A DNA stretch of 64,000 nucleotides from Ferruginibacter sp. (lineage in GTDB: Bacteria; Bacteroidota; Bacteroidia; Chitinophagales; Chitinophagaceae). Both the position numbers and the translations under genes were made by a program. Below, piece by piece: positions 26,873-33,522 of the stretch; the first letter of the stretch is position 1; every line of letters begins with the position of its first letter. The stretch spans positions 1,166,647-1,230,646 of the forward strand of contig JABFRP010000002.1 of the NCBI GenBank assembly GCA_013141115.1, written 5' to 3'. The notes below the pieces were generated by a model. It worked only from the letters and a program-made list of their open reading frames with translations. It was not told the origin of the DNA and searched no databases.

Positions 26873-27337
26873 TTAAAGAATAGATTCTATGAAGATGTTT
26901 TCCAAATCTACTTTCATGTATAAATAGTTGTTCTCAGAAAATTTTTGGATTGCAAGTTGTATTTCCTCTTTATTACTTTTATCTATTACCTCTGCCTGAT
27001 GTTCTTTTAAAAAATTGTATGCACTTTTAAACCATTTATTTTTCGTTTTTTGAGACAATGTTTCTTGGGCTTTTACTAATTCAAGCAACATACCTAACCT
27101 TGCAACAGCAATATTCCGCATTGGTTTACTAACACAATGTGATAAAGTATAACCAATACCTATATCAGTAGGAAAACTATTTAATAACCACTTTATATCT
27201 TCATCATGGAAATATTTGTCCGGCATATCAGCCTCGCCAAAAGGACTGATTATTTCTTTTTTTTCTCCGGGTTTCTTTGTTTTTCCAAAAACCTTTTCAT
27301 ATACAAATATGAACTTTGTCTTTAATATACTCTTCAA
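26873..27337 (-). CDS. Unknown protein, last gene of the defence operon
   Basis: The 154-residue, lysine-rich soluble protein begins MKSILKTKFIFVYEKVFGK and reads as mostly helical (LLELVKAQETLSQKTK and EIQLAIQKFSEN). It has no signal peptide or motif I recognise. It follows the SMEK NTPase gene with a gap of 61 bases, or 32 bases if that gene's reading frame is repaired to end at 27370, and is on the same strand, so it is probably co-transcribed. A role as partner or immunity factor is only a guess. Confidence 0.55.
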   Translation of the reverse strand: MKSILKTKFIFVYEKVFGKTKKPGEKKEIISPFGEADMPDKYFHDEDIKWLLNSFPTDIGIGYTLSHCVSKPMRNIAVARLGMLLELVKAQETLSQKTKNKWFKSAYNFLKEHQAEVIDKSNKEEIQLAIQKFSENNYLYMKVDLENIFIESIL

Positions 27338-27398
27338 TTTAAAAAACCTCGCCTTATTTTTTTTTACATTTAAACATATAGTTTTGCTTCATCTTCAT

Positions 27399-29216
27399 TC
27401 ATGTTAAGGGGATCAATAAAAGCGTTATATTTTTTAAAAGAAAATTTCCAAGAATTGCCATACTCTCCAAATTCATTGGATGTGTGGATATAATAGTGCT
27501 TCTTAATTCGGGTAATATCTCCTGATAATTTTCCAATATTGAAATACAATTACCATTGATTTTTGAAATATTCAAATAATAGTAATTTAGTATTCTTAAT
27601 TCTTTTTTAAGTAATTCAATTACACTAGTTCTATTCTTCTCGTTATGAAACCATTTTTCAAAACCAATAAAAAAAGATTTATAATAGGTAGCTCCTTCAG
27701 GTGAAAAAATCTGTATTTGAGTAAAAATTTCAGACACATCTACCGAATTATGCTGTTCTATAGTATTCAAGAGAGATTGTGCTTTATCAATAAATAGTGC
27801 CTTGCCATAATCTGTTCCATACAAAAATGCTTTCGCATCTTCTGTATGCCAAAAAGAGACTTTTGCATCTTCAAGTTTTAAAAAGCAATTATCTGCTAAA
27901 TTTTCAAAGTCTTTTTTTACATTATCTGGTTCATTAAAAATATCAACGGCATTTGTTTCGTTTAAAGATGCTTGGGCAATTTCAATTAATTTCTGTTTTA
28001 TCAGCAATTTTGAGGAAAGAAGATCTTTGCCTTTGGGAAAAAAAGAATGATAAAAATTCTTACATACAATATCCAAAAGGTCACTAGTGGGTTGATTATC
28101 TATTACAACTTTATTACAAAGGCTTAATAAACGCAGGTTGGGGTTTTCTTCTCCAACCATCTTAGTTATGGCAATACGAAGTGCTATTTTAAAATGATCG
28201 TCAACAATTTTTTTGGTTTCCTTTTTATCTATTTCAAGAGGTATTTCATCTGATAAAATATTAGCATTACGGCTAAGAAATAAAAATGAAAAAGCATTAC
28301 ACTTATATGCAAATTCTTTGGCTACTCTTGTGAAATCATCATTATAATTATCAATATGAAAATTATCAATAATTACCAGTGTTTTTTTATTTGGTGCTTT
28401 ACCAAGCAACTCGTCTAAAAAAAATTTATTTTGAGGTGGGGTATATTGCAGCAGATCAAAAAAAAGTATATCATATCCTTCTGCATTGCATTGCCGTGCA
28501 ATAATTTTTGAAAAAACAGTTTTACCTCTACCTGAAGCAGAAACAAGAAAAGTTATTACATCTTGCTCCAATTTTTCTTTTACTTTTTTTATCACAGAAA
28601 AATCTGTCCACACCTTATTCCTTATAAAATCTACTTCGCAAGGAAACCCAAACTTGCTAATATGCGGTTCCTCGGTATACATTACCTCTTGGTAGGTGTA
28701 ATAATACCTGTTAGAGGAACTGGGGAAATCGCCAAAATGCTCTTCCAGTTTAGCCAGTAATGTCTTTTTAATGTCTGTATCAAGGCTGGCAATTTTTTTC
28801 TCCAGAAGTTTAACCGTTAGTTTGGTAACTCTGATATCAGCAGTAATTTTTTTTTGTGCATTAACATCATCTGCAATGCCAAACAAAATAATTTCCATTG
28901 CTTCAAATTGCTCCTCCACTAAAGTATCCTGTATTTTTTTCAGTACTTCTTTACAGTTAACATTACTGAGTTTAGCTTTTACCTGAACAACTATTTTGTT
29001 TTCAGTATCAATTAAATCGTATCCTTTTTGTGTGGGATTGACTGCCTTCTTCAAATTCCACCCGTATGTAGTATATATAATGTTTAGCAAATCCCTTACC
29101 ACTTCTTCGGCAAGTGTAGCGTGGTCGTTGTAATTTTGAGCACTGGCTATTTCTACTTCGTATCTGAAACGGGCAAGCAAACATGTTAGCCTTCCTTGTG
29201 TAAAATACAAATTCAT
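27399..29216 (-). CDS. SMEK-domain P-loop NTPase, candidate anti-phage effector
   Basis: The 605-residue protein has an N-terminal SMEK-like domain (about residues 1-160) with NIIYTTYGWNLKKAVN and KGYDLIDTENKIVVQVKAK, the latter similar to PD-(D/E)xK nuclease cores. A P-loop NTPase follows: Walker A LVSASGRGKT at 224-233, Walker B LVIIDNFH at 280-287. The rest is helical, as in STAND-type proteins. It is 56 bases downstream of hsdS in the restriction operon. SMEK proteins are linked with defence islands by association; nuclease activity is inference. The final 60 codons may be read in a wrong frame (see findings). Confidence 0.72.
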   Translation of the reverse strand: MNLYFTQGRLTCLLARFRYEVEIASAQNYNDHATLAEEVVRDLLNIIYTTYGWNLKKAVNPTQKGYDLIDTENKIVVQVKAKLSNVNCKEVLKKIQDTLVEEQFEAMEIILFGIADDVNAQKKITADIRVTKLTVKLLEKKIASLDTDIKKTLLAKLEEHFGDFPSSSNRYYYTYQEVMYTEEPHISKFGFPCEVDFIRNKVWTDFSVIKKVKEKLEQDVITFLVSASGRGKTVFSKIIARQCNAEGYDILFFDLLQYTPPQNKFFLDELLGKAPNKKTLVIIDNFHIDNYNDDFTRVAKEFAYKCNAFSFLFLSRNANILSDEIPLEIDKKETKKIVDDHFKIALRIAITKMVGEENPNLRLLSLCNKVVIDNQPTSDLLDIVCKNFYHSFFPKGKDLLSSKLLIKQKLIEIAQASLNETNAVDIFNEPDNVKKDFENLADNCFLKLEDAKVSFWHTEDAKAFLYGTDYGKALFIDKAQSLLNTIEQHNSVDVSEIFTQIQIFSPEGATYYKSFFIGFEKWFHNEKNRTSVIELLKKELRILNYYYLNISKINGNCISILENYQEILPELRSTIISTHPMNLESMAILGNFLLKNITLLLIPLT

Positions 29217-29272
29217 GATTACAAATTTTTTTTCCTTAAACTATCTACTATTTTTAATACGTTTATTTATGT

Positions 29273-30418
29273 TCATTGCAACTCCAACTCTCCCTTAAAC
29301 GCCTTTTGGCTTAAACTGCCATACAAGTTTTCCAGCTCCTGCAAACTGCTTTTGTATTGCTCTTTCAGCGCTTCCGTTTTGGTAACGATGGCGGCGAATT
29401 GGTTTTGGAGTTCAAGCGGTGGTTTAATCATTTTTATTTTTTCAAAAACACCCTTCGTCAAAATTTTCTTCATCCCGTTTGATGCAGCATCTTGAACATA
29501 TTTTCTTGAAATTTTAAAAAGCCAATACAAAAACAAAGGTTCAACTTCATCATTGGGCTGAATAGCGTTTATCTGTTGATTGAAAGAAACTTTTCTATTT
29601 GCTAATGCAGCCCTGCCTACAGATTGGATACTCCCTGCAATGCAAGCCACAAGCAATGCACCGCTATCAACTGTTCTTGCATATTTCACCCCTGATTCTG
29701 AAAGATATTCAACTGCGTTTGTGATGTAAGTATTTTCACTTGGTATATTGTCAGTCTTAATCCATTCGATAAAATTTGAAGAATAGTTTTCGTCATTATT
29801 CCTTGGTGGTGTGTTGCCCGTAATTATTTCTCCAAAATATTTTAGCTCAACTTTCTCCCATTTCCTTTTATTGATTGTGCAATCCCCAAACATCTCCAAA
29901 AACATACTTTTCAAAAACTCATCCAGCAGGGCAATGCTTTGTTTGCGTTGCTCAATTAATGTTTCGGCTTTGCTTAGTATGCTGGCTATTTGGATTTGGG
30001 TGGAAAAAGAAGGAAGAGGGATTTCTAACTCACTTAGGATTTTTTGTGTGATTGCTGTAAAGACAGAACCCGTTCCTTTATCTGCGATTTTCTTTTCATT
30101 CGCTTTCAACCAGTAAAAAATATAATCTCGACTTACATCCTTATTTACTCTTATGGCACTTAATCCTCTGCCTATGCAAGATTCCGTATTATTTATATTG
30201 ACAGGACCAACTGGTGCTCTCATTGAAATTAAAATGTCATCAGGGAATGAAATTTTTATTGGTTCGGTACACCAAAATCTTACGGATGGGAATTTTTTCC
30301 CATAGTCAGCCTTTCCTTGAAAAAATGGAATACCAATCCCTGAAGAATTATACGAACTCGATGGCGGAGATTGGCCTGCTATTAATTTTGAAATATTTTC
30401 TAGTCGTTCAAATTTCAT
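29273..30418 (-). CDS. hsdS: Type I restriction-modification specificity subunit
   Basis: The 381-residue protein has the classical HsdS layout: two variable target-recognition domains (about residues 5-140 and 190-325), each followed by a conserved helical spacer. The spacers are seen as IPLPSFSTQIQIASILSKA near 140 and PPLELQNQFAAIVTKTEAL near 338. It determines the bipartite recognition sequence of the HsdR/HsdM complex. Its ATG (30418-30416) shares one base with the stop of hsdM, a TAATG overlap indicating translational coupling. Only one hsdS copy is present; no inverted partner for phase variation is seen. Confidence 0.9.
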   Translation of the reverse strand: MKFERLENISKLIAGQSPPSSSYNSSGIGIPFFQGKADYGKKFPSVRFWCTEPIKISFPDDILISMRAPVGPVNINNTESCIGRGLSAIRVNKDVSRDYIFYWLKANEKKIADKGTGSVFTAITQKILSELEIPLPSFSTQIQIASILSKAETLIEQRKQSIALLDEFLKSMFLEMFGDCTINKRKWEKVELKYFGEIITGNTPPRNNDENYSSNFIEWIKTDNIPSENTYITNAVEYLSESGVKYARTVDSGALLVACIAGSIQSVGRAALANRKVSFNQQINAIQPNDEVEPLFLYWLFKISRKYVQDAASNGMKKILTKGVFEKIKMIKPPLELQNQFAAIVTKTEALKEQYKSSLQELENLYGSLSQKAFKGELELQ

Positions 30419-31983
30419 TACAATAATTCTTTTAATTTACTCAAACCCGATTGAATATTTCCCTCTATCATTTCCAATTTTCCAAAAATCACCACCGGCT
30501 TTTCATACTTCACTTCCTCATACACTTCCTCTTTATAAGTGCTTAAATTTAAATCGTAGTTATTGGCTACAATTTCTTTTTTAGGCACCATAAAATATTT
30601 CAGCTTTCTGTCGCTGTCTTTTTTTGCATTTCTACCTTTGTAGCGTTGTACAATATCGGGCAAATCGGTTTCGGCAATTTTGTTTCTTTTATCATCCAGC
30701 GTATAGCCGTCGGCCTGCATATCGTAAAACCATACCTGGTTGGTTTCTCCGCCTTTTGTAAAAATTAAAATGGCCGTGCTTACACCGGCATAGGGTTTAA
30801 AAACGCCGCTGGGCAGGGCTATCACGGCTTTTAATTCGGCCTGGTCTATTATTAATTTCCGTACGGCTTCAAATGCTTTGCCGCTGTTTTGTATTACACC
30901 GCTGGGTACAATAACGGCGGCGGTGCCGCCCATTTTAAGCATGGTAAAAATGCGCTCTACAAACAGCAGTTCTGTTTTGGTGGTGGGCAGTTTTAATGTT
31001 TCGTTGATATCGCCTTTATCAATATTGCCGGTAAAGGGCGGGTTGGCCATTATAATATTGTAGCGGTTGGTTTCATTATAGGTTTTGCTAAGGGTATCTT
31101 TATAATCAATGGTGGGTTCATCTATGCCATGCATCATCATATTCATAAGGCCCAGGCGCACCATGGTATTGTCTATATCGTAACCAATAAAACTTTGGTC
31201 CAGCACGGTTTTTACTTTTTGTGTAAGTGCGGCGCTAATGGCAGCCCGTTCAAAACCGTCTTCATCGGTTTGCAGTTTGTCTGGTTGTTTTTTTCTTACC
31301 AAATCGGTTAAAATATATTGGTAAGCACCCAGCAAAAAGCCGCCGGTACCGCAGGCAGGGTCGGCAATAAGCTGGCCCAGTTGGGGCTGCACCAGCTCGG
31401 CCATTAGTTTAATAATATGCCGGGGTGTTCTAAACTGCCCGTTTTTTCCTGCACTGGCTATTTCGCTCAGCAGCATTTCGTACACATCGCCCTGTATATC
31501 CTGAAAAGCATGGCCGCCCTCGCTGGCATCTTTTTCAATTTCGGCAAACAGTTGCTCAATAATATGAATGGCCTCTACCAGCAAACTTGCTTTGGGCATT
31601 ATAAACACGGCATTGGCCATGTGTTGGGTAAAATGCGCCGTTTCGCCATTTAGCTCTTTTATAAATGGGAACACCCTGGTTTGTACATGAAACAACATTT
31701 CATCGGCCGGCAAGTGTTTAAATACACTCCAGCGCAATTCTTTTTTGGCAATGGTTTGCTGGCTGCCGGGTATGGTAAATTTGCCGGCAAAGCGGGAGGT
31801 ATATTTATCGCCGGTAAATGCTGCATCACTTTGCCGCCTGGCATCCAGTTCATCCAGGCGCTTCATAAATATAAGGTAGGTAATTTGCTCAATGGCCGTA
31901 AGCGGATTGCTGATGCCACCGCTCCAGAAGTTGTTCCAAAGTTTATCGATGAGTGATTTTAATTGTGCGTTGTTTTGGAGCAT
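30418..31983 (-). CDS. hsdM: Type I restriction-modification DNA methyltransferase subunit
   Basis: The 521-residue protein has the N-terminal HsdM helical domain (NNFWSGGISNPLTAIEQITY) and an adenine-N6 methyltransferase domain. Motif I is ADPACGTGGFLLG (about residue 210) and motif IV MANPPFTG (about residue 311), the NPPF catalytic signature. It methylates the recognition site with HsdS and is also needed for restriction. It is 18 bases from the GxxExxY gene upstream and overlaps hsdS by one base. The base composition is higher in GC than that of the SMEK gene downstream. Confidence 0.95.
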   Translation of the reverse strand: MLQNNAQLKSLIDKLWNNFWSGGISNPLTAIEQITYLIFMKRLDELDARRQSDAAFTGDKYTSRFAGKFTIPGSQQTIAKKELRWSVFKHLPADEMLFHVQTRVFPFIKELNGETAHFTQHMANAVFIMPKASLLVEAIHIIEQLFAEIEKDASEGGHAFQDIQGDVYEMLLSEIASAGKNGQFRTPRHIIKLMAELVQPQLGQLIADPACGTGGFLLGAYQYILTDLVRKKQPDKLQTDEDGFERAAISAALTQKVKTVLDQSFIGYDIDNTMVRLGLMNMMMHGIDEPTIDYKDTLSKTYNETNRYNIIMANPPFTGNIDKGDINETLKLPTTKTELLFVERIFTMLKMGGTAAVIVPSGVIQNSGKAFEAVRKLIIDQAELKAVIALPSGVFKPYAGVSTAILIFTKGGETNQVWFYDMQADGYTLDDKRNKIAETDLPDIVQRYKGRNAKKDSDRKLKYFMVPKKEIVANNYDLNLSTYKEEVYEEVKYEKPVVIFGKLEMIEGNIQSGLSKLKELL

Positions 31984-31986
31984 ATT

Positions 31987-32037
31987 GTCTGAATCAGGAT
32001 TTTAATTGATTGTAGGATTTGCAGGATTTTTGTCTGC
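31987..32037. repeat. GAATCAGGATT/GGATTTGCAGG repeat, copy 1
   Basis: The stretch contains GAATCAGGATTT and GGATTTGCAGGATTT, words that recur in inverted orientation at 32433-32471. Repeats of this composition are common in Bacteroidota. It overlaps the last codons of the GxxExxY gene, so the tail of that protein is repeat-encoded. Confidence 0.6.
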
Positions 32038-32409
32038 ATTATATTTTGGATTAAATACTTTTTTGTATTGCAAACTTGTTGCGCCAAAATTTATTAATAG
32101 CCCGGTGGGGAAATCGTAGGCAACAACATAGTTTTTTGCTTGTGCTAAATGAACATCTTCTAAATTAATTACTGCTTTTATTTCAACAATTATTCTTTCT
32201 TCAACAACAAAATCAGCCCTTCTTGTGCCAACATTTATTCCATCATAAAAAATTGTTTGCTCAATTTCTCTTCCGAAACGAAGTAAGGCTCTTTCAAATT
32301 CAATAGCAAGGCAACGCTGATAAATAACTTCCTGAAATCCATTTCCAAGAGTATTGTGAACCTTCATGGCACAGCCAATAATTTTGTATGATATTTCTTC
32401 GTCTGTCAT
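32002..32409 (-). CDS. GxxExxY protein (PD-(D/E)xK-like)
   Basis: This 135-residue protein carries the GxGFxExxY signature (GNGFQEVIYQR) and a nuclease-like core RADFVVEERIIVEIKA with the D-x(n)-E-x-K pattern. GxxExxY proteins are a widespread Bacteroidota family of unknown function, often in mobile or repeat-rich settings. It overlaps the KilA-N gene by four bases (ATGA). Its C-terminal residues (NADKNPANPTIN) come from the repeat at 31987-32037. Likely a nuclease-related accessory, not an established part of type I restriction. Confidence 0.83.
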   Translation of the reverse strand: MTDEEISYKIIGCAMKVHNTLGNGFQEVIYQRCLAIEFERALLRFGREIEQTIFYDGINVGTRRADFVVEERIIVEIKAVINLEDVHLAQAKNYVVAYDFPTGLLINFGATSLQYKKVFNPKYNADKNPANPTIN

Positions 32410-33278
32410 TTTTTATCTGTTTTATTTGTTTTATCCTGTTTATCCCTTAATCCTGCAAATCCTGATTCCGACAGTTTTCCTAATAATGATTTCATTTGTG
32501 TAATGGCCATTTTATTGAGTTGTATCAATCTTTCGGACTGGCCTAAACCATTGTGCAATAAAACGGCATTGATACTTTCCATATTGGAGAGTACTACCAA
32601 TTGTTCAATACTGGCCTGGTCACGGATATTGCCTTCTGCTTTTGGGTTGGTATCTCTCCATTGTTTTGCAGTCATGCCAAACAAAGCCATATTCAACATA
32701 TCGGCTTCATCGGCATATACAAAATTTACTTTGTCTTTTGAAAGTGATGCCGGAATGAGGTTTTCTTTAATGGCATCGGTATGTATACGGTAGTTTACTT
32801 TAGCTAAAGTGCGTTGCAGGTTCCAGTCTAATTTGAGGCGGTCGTTTTCATCTTCTTTAAGCCGTTGGAATTCTTTGATAAAATAGAATTTGAATTCTGC
32901 ACTTATCCAGGTGGCAAATTCAAAAGCAATATCACGGTGGGCAAATGTACCACCGTATTTGCCTGTTTTTGAAATGATGCCTATTGCATTGGTTGTTTCA
33001 ATCCATCTTTTTGGTGTAAGCGAAAAGCTGTTAGAACCTGCCTGGTTTTTAATTCCATCGAATTCGATGGAATTAAAATTTGGGTTATTGAACTGCTCCC
33101 ATAGCCCAACAAATTCAATAGTGCTTCGGGTTCTAAGCCAGTTTTGAAGAATGTAATCGCTTCTTTCAGCATCCCGATAACGGGCAATGCCAGTGAGGGA
33201 AATGTATTCGTCTTTGTCGTTTTCCGAAAGAATAACGATTTCTGTTCCTTTTACGTTTATGATTTTATTTTTTGACAT
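32406..33278 (-). CDS. KilA-N domain DNA-binding protein
   Basis: The 290-residue protein has the KilA-N domain (about residues 25-150): YISLTGIARYRDAERSDY, ILQNWLRTRSTIEFVGLW, SNSFSLTPKRWIETTNAIG and RDIAFEFATWISAEFKFY. The C-terminal half is helical and ends in a Lys/Asp-rich tail (DKQDKTNKTDKK) encoded by a repeat. KilA-N is a phage-derived DNA-binding domain that recurs inside type I loci in Bacteroidota. It carries a perfect 32-bp palindrome in its coding sequence (33047-33078). It overlaps the GxxExxY gene by four bases and follows hsdR after 244 bases. Confidence 0.85.
   Translation of the reverse strand: MSKNKIINVKGTEIVILSENDKDEYISLTGIARYRDAERSDYILQNWLRTRSTIEFVGLWEQFNNPNFNSIEFDGIKNQAGSNSFSLTPKRWIETTNAIGIISKTGKYGGTFAHRDIAFEFATWISAEFKFYFIKEFQRLKEDENDRLKLDWNLQRTLAKVNYRIHTDAIKENLIPASLSKDKVNFVYADEADMLNMALFGMTAKQWRDTNPKAEGNIRDQASIEQLVVLSNMESINAVLLHNGLGQSERLIQLNKMAITQMKSLLGKLSESGFAGLRDKQDKTNKTDKK
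32433..32471. repeat. GAATCAGGATT/GGATTTGCAGG repeat, copy 2 (inverted)
   Basis: On the minus strand this reads GGAATCAGGATTTGCAGG, then AGGGATAAACAGGAT, sharing words with 31987-32037. It encodes residues near the C-terminus of the KilA-N protein (SESGFAGLRDKQDK). Placement at the ends of two neighbouring genes suggests insertion or spread of the repeat. Confidence 0.6.
33047..33078. repeat. Perfect 32-bp palindrome centred on GAATTC, inside the KilA-N gene
   Basis: Sixteen consecutive base pairs match around the centre 33062/33063; the core is CCATCGAATTCGATGG. It encodes about ten residues (FNSIEFDGIK) of the KilA-N protein, so it is under coding constraint too. Its 14-bp core CATCGAATTCGATG is identical to that of the palindrome at 33485-33514. 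Confidence 0.9.
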
Positions 33279-33295
33279 GACTCAATTTTTATTTG

Positions 33296-33309
33296 TGGCG
33301 AATTCGCCA
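33296..33309. repeat. Perfect 14-bp palindrome TGGCGAATTCGCCA
   Basis: Centred on GAATTC in the hsdR/KilA-N gap, 18 bases upstream of the KilA-N start codon. Position suits an operator for that gene. Confidence 0.75.
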
Positions 33310-33361
33310 TAATTAGTTCACTTTTAAAAAAGAGGTTATCCTCCCGGTAAGTTTTAATATA

Positions 33362-33373
33362 ACTGAATTCAGT
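33362..33373. repeat. Perfect 12-bp palindrome ACTGAATTCAGT
   Basis: Centred on GAATTC in the hsdR/KilA-N gap, one of a cluster. Short enough to be coincidence if taken alone. Confidence 0.6.
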
Positions 33374-33391
33374 AACATTGAAATTGCAATT

Positions 33392-33419
33392 TTAAAGGCT
33401 TCGAATTCGATGCGTTTAA
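33392..33419. repeat. Imperfect palindrome around TCGAATTCGA
   Basis: A 28-bp symmetric stretch with two mismatched base pairs centred on GAATTC; outer arms TTAAA/TTTAA also match. Part of the cluster at 33047-33514. Confidence 0.6.
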
Positions 33420-33444
33420 TTACCCCGAATTCGGGTTAATTAAA
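33415..33444. repeat. 30-bp palindrome around CCCGAATTCGGG, one mismatched pair
   Basis: A perfect 12-bp core CCCGAATTCGGG is extended by TTAATTA-type arms to 30 bp with a single mismatched pair. Fourth or fifth member of the GAATTC cluster. Confidence 0.8.
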
Positions 33445-33484
33445 AATAACAATTGTCTATTTTAAAAGTCTCGAAACCGTAACC

Positions 33485-33514
33485 TTTAAACCCATCGAAT
33501 TCGATGGGTTTAAA
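33485..33514. repeat. Perfect 30-bp palindrome centred on GAATTC
   Basis: Fifteen base pairs match around the centre 33499/33500; the core is CCCATCGAATTCGATGGG with TTTAAA outer arms. It starts eight bases after the hsdR stop codon side, where it could also form a transcript hairpin. Confidence 0.9.
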
Positions 33515-33522
33515 ATTTTCTA

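Noticed and set aside
29273-30418. Phase-variable (invertible) hsdS
   Set aside because: Only one hsdS copy is present and no inverted partner or recombinase is visible.
33047-33514. CRISPR array in the GAATTC palindrome cluster
   Set aside because: The units are palindromes of differing length and spacing, without equal repeats and unique spacers.
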